Positions 11,495 to 21,929 of a stretch of 64,000 nucleotides of DNA are shown here, in pieces. The stretch is from assembly GCA_022497155.1 (NCBI GenBank), contig MU385733.1, positions 372,001-436,000 of the forward strand, written 5' to 3'. The position numbers were made by a program, and so were the translations under genes. The notes beneath the pieces were generated by a model that did no database searches, was not told the origin of the DNA, and worked only from the letters and a program-made list of their open reading frames with translations. How positions within the stretch are numbered: the first letter of the stretch is position 1; each line of letters starts with the position of its first letter. This DNA is from Whalleya microplaca (Eukaryota > Ascomycota > Sordariomycetes > Xylariales > Xylariaceae).

Positions 11495-11496
11495 TA

Positions 11497-13184
11497 GGCC
11501 TACGGAGTTAGGGTTACATTGCTATATCCTGTTGTAGGCTCTTGTCTAGCCTGTTCGAAAAAGCTGAGCATCTCGAATCGTTCAGCTCAAGGCTTGTTAA
11601 AGTGAACCCTCCATGAAGTATGCAGGAGCCAACATAGCCCCGGTTAAGCGGGAGTTCTAGTACAACCTTGCTAGCTCTAAATCTGGTGTTTTCACACTTG
11701 ACCCCCGTGATTCATCGCATGTCTTGCTCCTCGTCATCTCGGATCGACATAGTTCCTACCAAGAGAGATAACAAGGAACCAGGGGCCGCAGCTTTCCTGG
11801 ACCTGTTTGATCATGGAGGTAGGAGGCGGCACTCGATACCGCCTATCGATAGTGCAGCCATTCCGTAGGCCAAGACTCGCCATGCGAAACAAGTAAGGGT
11901 AGTCGAAGCCATCTTCCAAACCTAGTAGTGTTCTCGAAATCGCCTTCAACAGGTTTCCCAACGTCGACCGGGTCGAGTATTGGTTCACTTGTCAAAGGAT
12001 TCTACCTATTGATATTGACCACCTTAGCTTTTGGGTTTCATCGAGGTTACTTCTCCCCAAAAAACAGCCAAGAGCAGCCATTCGTAAGGTATACAAGGAG
12101 AGAAGTCTTGTAAGAAGCCCATCCTCGCGACTTAATAACCTTGGAAAAGAGAAACACCCAACTGATAAGCCTTTCACTAGTCGATTCTGCCTCGTGGTGT
12201 TTCATTTTAGCTTCTCGCCGATTTTTTCAACTAATCTTTGTTCGGCTTATTACAAGAGTCTGGAAGAAATCTCCTACCCTTACCGTAGTACTATGGGTGC
12301 CCACACCACCTATCTGCAAGTCGAGGGGTTCCTATCACCTCCGTAGTCCGAGCTCATCATCTCTAACCAGCTGCGCACCGGATGGTGACCATTTCTTGGG
12401 GACCGGATGAACTCGTATGATCCTTTCTCGATATCTCGAGTCAGTCTTTGGAAATTGGGGTTAATGATATCTAAACGAATGACTACCAATGAACTAGCCA
12501 TGGTCATACGTATACAGTCGAATATCATCAAGACAGGAACTTTCAAGTTTATCTACACACGTAGCTTTCCTAGTACGGATAGTTCCCCACGCCCATCCAC
12601 AAACGCGCTAGGTAGATTTCTCTAACCTAGCAGCTCACTCTCTCAAACCTCTATAGACCCACAAAGCCAAGTATGCAGAGTATGCGGTTCCCTCTGTCAC
12701 TTATACAAATTCTATTATACCGGTTATAGATAACGTAGCTTTTGTGCCAAATAAAAGTAGTAGATATTCAAGTTGAATTCAGACAGTACCCGAATATAAT
12801 TAGAAAGTATCGTGCAGATAATATGCATAGACGTTATCTTGTCGACATGCAGAACTACCCAATATAGGATACCTTTCTACTTTAAAGCTTGCAGCTTGCA
12901 GCCTGCAGCTCAGCTTACCTACATAGATACTACGCTACTATATACTTACTTACATACTATGGTAGCAGTAGCAGGGGATTGTCTGGCTTGTGTCGGGTAG
13001 TGTTGATCCACAGTCGTGGCAACCCCTAGGCCTAAACTCCATTCAGTTTAGCGTACCCCAATGGGGCTCAATTCTCAACCTTATTACGATAGCTTAGCGA
13101 GACGACGAAACCTTCTGATGTTCCATCTTTGCCTCATCTGCATCGCCATACAATGCTCTCTGACAACCTCGTCTTGGTCTAACC
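11497..13184. other. Unexplained region with overlapping open frames on both strands
   Basis: No gene can be named. Between about 11.7 and 12.6 kb, open frames of 60-90 codons are dense on both strands. On the minus strand one frame runs from about 12240 to 11734 interrupted only by TGA codons (at about 12215 and 11992), which could mean decay, RIP of Trp codons, or an organellar origin. From 12.66 to 13.1 kb the sequence is AT-rich with GCTTGCAGC-type short repeats near 12890. Function undetermined. Confidence 0.3.
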
Positions 13185-13448
13185 ATGGCAGGTCGCCTCA
13201 ACATCATATCGAGAGTCATTGATGCTACATCCAGAAACCCCCCACCGCCACAAACGCATCAGTCTAGTCCTGAATTAGTATTGCCTGAGTACTCGCACCC
13301 TAGCGATTCGCTGAATCTCAACTGTAAGATACCTCCCTGGGCGATTCGCTGTGGTGAAATGACATGGCTGGAGCTTCACCAATGTGGGTTTTCTTTGCTC
13401 TCTGCAGAAGCTCTAGCCAATGGTAATGCCTTCAGCTTCGGACAGTGA
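13185..13448 (+). CDS. Possible small hypothetical gene or first exon
   Basis: An 87-codon frame begins ATGGCAGGTCGC and ends at a TGA that overlaps a good donor sequence (CA|GTGAGT at 13445), so it could be a first exon. I could not find an acceptor that carries it in frame into the downstream membrane-protein gene: the acceptor at 13935 gives an immediate stop in the required phase. No domain is recognised. It may instead be part of that gene's leader. Confidence 0.2.
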   Translation: MAGRLNIISRVIDATSRNPPPPQTHQSSPELVLPEYSHPSDSLNLNCKIPPWAIRCGEMTWLELHQCGFSLLSAEALANGNAFSFGQ

Positions 13449-13978
13449 GTTAAGCCCTGGTAAGATACTGGATAATGGTACCCTTGGACCCTATGTACGC
13501 AGTATGTATGTACGACTAGTAGTTGGCTAGAGGCCGGACCTGTTTGGTCCGCACGGGACAGCCCACATTGGCACCCTTGGAGGAGGTCTCGAGGATCCGA
13601 TCTCTTGTGGCAATTGTCTTTCATGCATTCTTTTGAATTTACCATCTCCTCTGGAGGAGAACTGTGGCCTGGTGCATCTCTTTCCTTTCGCCGGCCTACG
13701 TCTCTCGTGGTCGCTATTGTCTCTTAATTTCTATTCGTTCAGGTTGAACCTGCATCTGCTGGTTCAGGATTTGTTTCGTCTGGTTTGTGAGCAGGCTCCT
13801 TATGGCACTGTTCAAGTTCTCTTCCTACATCATAATCTCGTGCTTTCCTTTCTCTTCCTCAAGCTCGATACCGATCAGTGTTACCACGCCGTATTGGAAG
13901 TAGATGACGTGACTACAACGGCAAACAGTCTTTAGGCCCTACGCCATCGCCTAAAACTGGTCAAACTGGGGCGTCACG

Positions 13979-16144
13979 ATGTTGGACAAGATGAATGGCT
14001 TTGAAGGCTTCAGTAATACGGGCGACGTCTGGTCAAAGAATCTAAGTTCGTTGGGCAACTCGACAGGATTATCTCAGGCAGCCTATAGTGGCAACTCAAC
14101 ATTCGGGGTGATCAACGAATTCAAATTCCTTGCTGCGAGGTCGATAAGAACTTCAACGATTATTCTGGCTACGTTCAATACGATATCGGCATTCGCAACG
14201 GCAGCCGGCATATTATATGATAAATACACGACCGCAAAGCGATCGACTGGGGGCAAAGAAAAGTGAGTGGAAGCTAACATGCATAAGAATGCTTAATGCT
14301 AAGCAATATGGCAGAGTCAACATTTTCACCTGTGTCCGCGGACCCGAGACATATCCTTTCATTTTGTCTTTGGGTATCACAATTCAAGGCATCGTATTTG
14401 CTGTTGCCCAGGCGCAAGGTCTAAACGGTCTGTTCGAGGCAGGGTGTTCTCTGGTGTCCGGATTTATGTGGCCAGGTATGCTTCCATGTGATCACGTACT
14501 TATGCTTAGTGATTTGCTAAATCTATTTTAGCTATTTTCATCGTACCTTATATCCAGCTAGTCTTTGGGCTAGAAGTCACATTTCGAGCTCTCAGGAAAA
14601 GGCCGTTGCCTCCGAGAGGTAAATGGGATGTAACAATTTGTCTCGCAGTTTTCAAGTGTCTGCTATTGGGCACTGGCCTCGTCGCCTTTTTCGTTCGCGC
14701 TCCAAACTTCTGTTTTGCCTCGCTTTTTTGGTTCGTGGCAAGATGGGCAGAAGGTGGCTTCGTGCTGCTGCTAGCCATCACCATCATCCTGACGATAAGC
14801 GGCATTATCATCTTCCTGAAGCTGACCAGGTATTCACTCATTGAGAATTCGGAGCGGGTCGGCGCCTCCAGAATGGTGTATTATATTGCAACAGCAGTTG
14901 TATCTAACGTATGCAAGCCATTTCTTTCATTTCTAGACTCACATGCTGATAGTATACAGGCCTTGATCGTACCGTTCTTCCTCTATCTAACCTTCTCGAA
15001 TCCGATCGATGACGATGGTAATCTTGGGTTAACTTTATCTATGATCGCAACGGTCGTAGCCAACGTTACAGGACTTATGACCGGCGGTCTTCACTTATTC
15101 CTCCGATCCAACACCATCGGTACAATAGGTCCCAAAAACAAGCTTGCCGAATATGAACGACAAAAGCTCAAACACAAAATTCGAGTGCGAACACTCACTG
15201 AGATGGACTTTAATGGCCATATGCTGGAGCCCGTGCCCGGACCCCAATCCATCCGGAAAGCGGAAAGCCAGGAAAGCCTCGTTAATCTAGAGAAGGGCGA
15301 TGATATAGAACTAGGGCCCACTACCTTGTCTAAGAATTCCCGCACATCCAGTCCCGAAGGTCCAGATCCTTTAAGGTCAAACGGGGTGTTGAATACGCCG
15401 GAATCGCCACGGGCCCCAGAGTATGCGCAAGTCGCCTCCTCGACCCCTTCCACCTCTCATAGCCAAAAGCCGTCAGCATCATATACGCTTTTCCCTAGCA
15501 ACAACCAAAGCAATAGAACCTCAGTCGGATTGCTACCGTCTACCACATACGCTCCATTCCCGAATCCAAATCCCTTCACAACTACAGCTCAGTTCAATGA
15601 CTTCAAAGATACACTCAAGCCGCCGCCACCAATTCGAGCCATTGGGGGCGCACATAGACGGAATTCGTCGTTAGCTTCCTCTGCGACGGTTCAGATCGGC
15701 CTACGCCTATCTAACGTTGACGATATTGGGCCCATGCCCATGCCCGATAAGGTTGCTCCGGAGCCTAGCAAAGTATATGCTCCCGATTATTTAAGTCAAG
15801 GAGAGTCTACGGCTGTCTATCGACCAAGTCCTCTCGCAACAGTAGATACTGTAGACACCCCACCATGGCCACTAAGGCCACAAGACCCTGCTAGTACAAC
15901 GGACGCAAGTCTTCCAACGGTATCTACCCCTCCCCAAAAAGAGGAGCAAAAATACACATTAAACCCCACGGTCTACAATCCGAATAGCCCTACGAAAACC
16001 AAAACTCCAAGTCCAAAGGGGGTTGGTTTCAATATGCCTCGAAGAGCAAACACGACGCCAGTACAGAATACAACGTCGCCGCCAGCACCTCGAAATCGTG
16101 GCAATTCAAGCAGCGCTGCACAGAGTAGAAATGATTGGATCTAA
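13979..16144 (+). CDS. Orphan seven-transmembrane protein with long Ser/Pro-rich tail
   Basis: Four exons: 13979-14262, 14315-14475, 14532-14908 and 14960-16144; together 668 residues. The third intron (51 nt) is stop-free and keeps frame. Hydrophobic segments lie near residues 57-81, 108-132, 141-165, 176-200, 213-240, 255-282 and 290-318, giving seven membrane spans. The N-terminus carries potential N-glycosylation sites (NLS, NST) and is likely outside. A ~350-residue tail (from ~320) is rich in Ser, Pro and Thr and low in order, with basic repeats near the end, as expected for a cytosolic regulatory tail. This layout resembles a receptor-like protein, but I see no CFEM domain or known GPCR signature. 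I recall similar uncharacterised proteins in ascomycetes but cannot name a family. Function unknown; plasma-membrane location is an inference. Confidence 0.75.
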
Positions 16145-17954
16145 GGGTTATCAGTGACTCACATTCGTCAAACAAGCATTGATCAGTCATATGCCTTCAG
16201 ACCCCTATATGGTACATCGACATCTGCTACACCAATGTTTCCTTTCTCGATGCTCTATTCCTTCATTCGCTTTTCATTTATTTTTATTCCCGTTCGCGGG
16301 CCACAAAAGCGCGGCAGATTACTCTAGACAGCTCTCCCTCCGGAGTCGATTCCCCTACTACGGAGGTGAGCAGACCTAACTGGGGCCCGGGCTTTTTGTT
16401 CTTTTTCTATGTGTAAATTCAACGGAGTTGAGAGGGAAACAGTGTCATGCATGCAATGGCGTCAATCAGAGAGAGTCGTGAGTCAGGTCTCATCATTTTC
16501 ATTTTGGGCGGTTTCACGACGGGAGGGGATATCAGCTGCGGCTTTTTGTCTCTGTGTATTAGCTAAGAAACAGTATATGTTGTGAGAGGTGGCGGATATC
16601 CCTTGATGATTGAATGGTCCAACGGCTATGTGGGAAAGAGCTGAGCCACCTGGCGGGGAGTAGGAATACTTCCCGAGTGGCACGGTGGTAATTCATGTCG
16701 TCAATGATTCAGCTAGAAACAAATTTCACGAGCATTTCGAAATTGAATAAGCTGTGGCAAGGTCACGTGTGCATGTGTGTTGATCGTCGTAGTAAGTTGT
16801 TTCTTCTATAGTGACCAGGAAACGAGAACGAAACGAAGGAAGCGATTCTCAAACTCTCACACCACTACAGAGAAACAAGATGGTGTAGATATGCGCCGGG
16901 ACTCGGTATTGATCCTCCCGGCACGCCAAACATAAATTGGAGCAACAGTCGTAAAACATTGAGACAGAAGGCTCATCTTTCTCGTATTAGATCTTCATGA
17001 TCTTAACAGACCTTCCCTTCTTTTACAAGATCTTCATCTGTCCATAGATGCAGACTCCTGCTTAGGAGCTTATTATAACGAAATGATACTAATTTTCGAA
17101 ATTAATCTCACTTATCAATACGCTGATATTGCTTTCAGTGAAGTTTCGGCGAAAGGGTTCGGAAGTTGAATTTGAAGGGCTGTACTGTACATGCCTTGGA
17201 AAGCAATCACCCTGGATGCATATATCTTTCTAGTCTAGATTCATGTTTTCTCTATCTGGGTACAGATCTGTTCCTGTCTACTATGAAAACCCTACGGATG
17301 AGCCGATACAGTTTTACAGTTCTTTCTTCAAACGCCTATTCATGCCATAAAGAACAGACATTTGCTATCTCGTTCTCAGGTTCATCTCACTAATTAGACG
17401 AGTGTCAGAAATAAATTTCTTTTACTCTCACCTAGAAGTCTTATATTCGTTATTGTATCGATATAATGGTGTTTCTTCAAGACTTCGACAACATTCAATT
17501 AACATCTAGTATACTACTGTGACTTAGTTTGCTGAGCATATATGGTACCTAGTTATAAATATATAGTATGTCCAGCCCAACCTGGATGCCATGTGTCATA
17601 CGTATACAATGTGTTATATATGCCTGGCTTTAATATCAACTATTAGAGCGATGGTTGTGTAATGTGTACTTGATGATATAAAGGGGGATCGCGTCGTGGT
17701 TGAGCTCGTCGTAATAAGGCTAGAGTGAAGTATGACTCGAGCCTAAATCAACAGAGTAATATATTCCGCAATAATTGTCAAGTGTGTTTGTTGCTCGTTT
17801 GTAGTAAAGCCCATTGATAATCGGAAGCTTCTTGAGGTATCATATATTTTAACTGCGAAGTATCCTTTAGTATAGAGCAAAAGCTAGATGTTACTCTCGC
17901 AAGGCTTTCCATCTCGGTACTAGATGAGTTATAGCAAGATTGGCTTAACAGACA
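16145..17954. other. Intergenic region between 7TM gene and CAX4
   Basis: The 3' flank of the plus-strand 7TM gene and of the minus-strand CAX4 face each other here. No supported coding sequence; the frame at 17166-17393 has no recognisable features. The 17.4-17.9 kb portion is AT-rich. Confidence 0.45.
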
Positions 17955-18758
17955 TCAGCTTGCCTTTTTCTCCCTAGATTTCAGTGCCGTTATCTTATCA
18001 TCCCATTTCTCCCATCCAGCTTGGCATAGATCTTCCTCCACAACAAGATCCCTTACTCTGAACCACCGCGCAATGGGGTGCTCCATTGCCCACGCCAGCA
18101 AGCCCGACTGCCGCACGACACTGGTGATAATAAACCAGCCAAGGGCACTCACCGTGCCCGCCGCGCAGCCGACCAGCACCTGCTTCACCGTGTGGTAATT
18201 CAGGTATACCCTGCTCCATGCGACGGCAGCGGCCATAGCCAGCGCAACGAGGCTCCAAAATGCCCTCTCCAGCAAGCTCATCGGGGTATGATTCCGCTTT
18301 CGGACACCGGGGCTTGGCGGTCGGTGTCTTAGCAACAGGAACAGTGCGATTGAGACGGAGAAATACGCGACGAACTGAGCATGGCTGCTCGGCATGCCGT
18401 ACCCCTTCCCATTCATGCGCGGAGGTCGCTCCTCCTTGATGAGCCGCTTGAGGGCAAAATTGATGGCCTCGCAGGCCAACTGGCCTGCAAACAGAAGCGC
18501 TATTTCGATTTCGCGTGTCGACCAGATCAGTGTCGCATACATGACACAAAGGCCCTGCGGAATCAGGGCAAGCCAAGCGCAGAGATAAGATATGCCGTCG
18601 GTAGGGTCCTGTATATAGAGGGAAGGTGGCCATTAGCTACCTGTTAAGAGAGCTGAGGGCTTTTGCCTTGCTTGGTGTACGGTCTATACAGAGAATGGGC
18701 TTACATAATGGACATGAGTGAGCGACAGAGACGCCAAGGGCGCGAATTCGTCAGACAT
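17955..18758 (-). CDS. cax4: Dolichyl-diphosphatase (PAP2 family), CAX4/CWH8-like
   Basis: Two exons: 18758-18705 (18 codons) and 18608-17955, with a 96-nt intron; 235 residues. The first exon (MSDEFAPLASLSLTHVHY) joined to DPTDGISYLCAW rebuilds the family N-terminus. The three-part PAP2 phosphatase signature is complete: K(x6)RP at 72-80, PSSH at 91-94, and SR(x5)H at 150-157 (SRVYLNYH). Several hydrophobic segments show an integral membrane protein. The enzyme removes one phosphate from dolichyl diphosphate on the ER lumenal side, recycling the carrier for N-glycosylation. Length matches the fungal family. Assignment to dolichyl diphosphatase over other PAP2 enzymes is supported by the KEERPPR...GYGMPSSHAQF context. 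Confidence 0.9.
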
Positions 18759-19836
18759 GGCGAGAAGAAATTGACAATGAAGATAATGTCAATCAAGCCT
18801 TGGTCTTGCGAGTTGCTTTGTATAGCTCAACAATGCATTGTCCCTTTGCGAAAAGATAACCTAGGTGAGTCGGGGCGAATTGCGGCGAATGAATAGATAT
18901 GTCGAGCAAAGACAGAATCGGAATCGCTGTGATAAGTTAGAGGTCAAAAGAAGAAATGCCACAACCACCAGGGCTGGCCTGTCCGAGGCTTGAATCTTGT
19001 CGCTGGACAACACGTTTTTGTTTTCTCAACGTTGGAAGCAAGAGCTCCACTCCCAACGTTGAAATTCGTGAAGTTGATCGGACTGGCAACATCGTCATTT
19101 GAGGACTGGCTGCCAGTCGCTCGACAGCTGGCTGGTGCTATCGATAGAGCTCTGTAGGTGGAGCACGGAATACCTAGGTACATGGAGAATAGACCGTATC
19201 TACTTCGTACCACATCAATTTACGCACGCAAGTTAGGCAGTAAGCGCGCTCACTGAATTAGCGCGGTTACTTTTCAGGTAGTTCTACCTACAAGAAGCTA
19301 CCCGACAAGAAGCTGTCTACGGAATACGTGCAGTCTGGACTCTGGAGCTGCTTAAGCGCTGTGTAGTACTTGATTGCTTGTACTACCTAACCCAGAGCCA
19401 ATAGTGAATTTCGCCGCTCCTGTAATTGGAACTTGCTGCTCGGCTCTTTGAACTGCTAGTTGCACAAATTCATTGATCAGTTAGGTACAAACTCTTTCTC
19501 GCCGTCGACTCATTCAGCCCCGCCACAATGGACCTGTTAAGAAACAGCGCCAGCTCTGTCTTTTGTCATCAGACTCCATAAGTATCAATTTTCTGTCTGC
19601 CGTTGGAAAGTCGACAGCTCCTTGCAAGATCAATAGAACCAACTTGCTTATACGTGCTGTCAGGTCTAACATATCTGACCTCACCTCAAGACCTTCTCAT
19701 TCGATTGAATACCACCTGATGCAATAGCATTGGACGTGGCAAGCTATCTTGAGAACTATATATGGACTTGTTCCTTGACGACTATTCTAACTATACACAC
19801 CATTTCCATACGACCCGGTAGTTGTGGACTGCCATA
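18759..19836. other. Divergent promoter region of CAX4 and the RBR ligase
   Basis: The two genes are transcribed away from each other, so both promoters lie in this 1.08 kb. A TATCGATA octamer sits at 19139-19146. No supported coding sequence. Confidence 0.5.
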
Positions 19837-21929
19837 ATGGAGGACGTTCGCGAAGTCGAGATATCGACCATATCGGCTATTTACCCCGAATTGCAAATTG
19901 ATGAAGATGACCCTCACACGGTCTCGATCGAGCTTCCCGTGAGCTTGGCTACCCCGTTAACTGTGCTATTTCCAGCGGCCAGCCAGGCAGTGCCTCAAGT
20001 CGCACCACCACAAGGCCTTGTCCCGGCGGTGCCAGCTGTGGATTCCCAAGCTTTGTCCAACCTTCCAGCTTTACAAGTTCGTATCACACTTCCGGATGGA
20101 TATCCGCATGAAAAGCCACCCCGTGTTACCATAACCACCTCACCTCCGTGGCTATCGGATAAGATCCTGAGGAAGCTCGAGGGCAATGTAGTGAGGTTAT
20201 GGGAGGAGATGGGTCGTGACCAAGTCATCTTCACCTATATCGATGATCTACAGCGTTCTGCCGAGGACGTCTTTGGCCTGGTCGATGATGAAGGGTTTTT
20301 AGCGGTTGGACCGGAGTATAAAATAGCGGTCTTGGATTATGACATGAGGGCTAAGCGAAGAGCTTTTGAGAAAGGAACTTTTGATTGTGGCATATGTCTA
20401 GGTAAGTACGAGGAAGCCCCCTTACCCCCTTATTACGTAAATGCATTGGCTAACTAAGAATCATAGATCCCAAGAAAGGCACCGTGTGCCATAGAATGAT
20501 AGAATGTGGTCACGTATTTTGTATCGAGTGTCTACAGGATTTCTACAATAATGCCATCACAGAAGGCGATGTCACCACCGTCACGTGTCTCGAGCCCAAT
20601 TGTTCCAAGGAACGCGGGGAGGCTCTCAAACGCGCTGGCAAGAAGAGGAAGCAAACATTTTTTATCAGCCCGAGCGAACTTTTGCAAATCCCATTGGATG
20701 AGGATATGGTCAAACGCTACGTCACGCTAAAGCATAAGACCGAGCTCGAGTCAGATAAGGATACTGTCTACTGTCCCCGGTCGTGGTGTCAAGGCGCGGC
20801 TCGGTCAAAGAAGCACAAGAAGCCCGAGGGTCTTACATTTGTTGAAGTCTCTGAAGAAGAGTCCGATGCCGAAGACATTGTGGGATCGAGCAATGATAAG
20901 GCGGGAAAGAAGAAAGAAGACAAGGACCGGCTTGCTATTTGCGAAGACTGTCATTTCGCCTTTTGCTCTGTCTGTGGACAATCGTGGCACGGCGATCTCG
21001 TATATTGTGTTCCCAAGGAAAGAAGAAACGAGATCACCGAAGAGGAACAGGCAACACTGAAATATCTGGAACTGTACAGTACGCCTTGTCCGACGTGCGC
21101 CGCCCCGTGTCAGAAAGAGTACGGCTGCAACCACATGCGCTGCTACAGGTGTCAAACGCACTTTTGCTATCTTTGCTCTGCTTGGCTGAGCAGCGATAAC
21201 CCCTATCAGCACTTTAATGTTCAGCCATCAGGAGAGAAGAACGCTTGTTATATGAGGCTGTGGGAACTAGAAGCAGGGGATGGCCTTGATGTTGGACTTG
21301 GACGTAGAGAGGCTGACGTTGCTTTGCGGGCCGCAAACGTGATACCCGTCCAAAACGAACAGCCTCCAGAAATGGTTGCTGCTGCTGCTGATGATGATTC
21401 CGACGGTAACGACTCTGAGGCTGATCCTGAAGAGGTCGCGGAAGGACCCCGTCCACAAGCAGGTCTGGGGCCCGACCAAATTCAACCACCCGGAGGACAG
21501 CCTAATGAGAGAGTTGCTATCGCTCGTGAAGGGCCACTTGTCCTCCGGATTCAGGGCGACGCGCCACGGGCTCGAGGAAGAGGGGCAGCTCGTCGTCAAC
21601 CCGGTCCTGCCATTGTTCCCCAGGCAGAGGTGGCAGCGGTGAACATAGGGGAACGCGGGGGCCGAGGCAATAGAAGAGGCAGAGGACCAGGTATCAATCG
21701 GCAAAATAACCATAATCGACCCCAGGAACAACGCCAGGAAGTAAACAATAACGGTCGCAATGGCCAGATCAGAATGAGACATGGGGGTATGCGCCGAAGG
21801 GAGGACCAGCTAGACGGCCAGTTAGACGGCCAGTTAGACGCGGTGCAAGAGGCATGGGTTCGCCAATTCGTGCAGTTGGCACTCCACGATCAGGAAGATC
21901 TGGTTGCGTGGGATAGCGATGACGACTAG
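19837..21929 (+). CDS. RWD-RBR E3 ubiquitin ligase (RNF14/ITT1-like)
   Basis: Two exons: 19837-20401 and 20467-21929 (65-nt intron, GTAAGT donor); 675 residues. The ATG at 19837 is the first in frame and starts the typical MEDVREVEISTI. An RWD domain spans about residues 1-150 and contains the YPHEKPP segment seen in this fold. RING1 begins at Cys184/Cys187 (CGIC...ECGHVFCIECL), followed by an IBR and RING2 (CPTCAAPCQKEYGCNHMRC). Cys409 in YGCNHM matches the catalytic thioester Cys of RBR ligases. These enzymes take ubiquitin from an E2 onto that Cys and then onto a substrate; in yeast ITT1 affects translation termination. The C-terminus is acidic, then RG-rich, and ends with a 12-base tandem repeat (QLDG units) at about 21808-21840. 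The RG-rich tail suggests RNA association, an inference. Confidence 0.9.

Noticed and set aside
13010..13080. Two small hairpins (TAAACT...AGTTTA and CCCCAATGGGG) resembling a terminator
   Set aside because: Intrinsic terminators of this kind do not apply to polymerase II genes, and no gene ends here.
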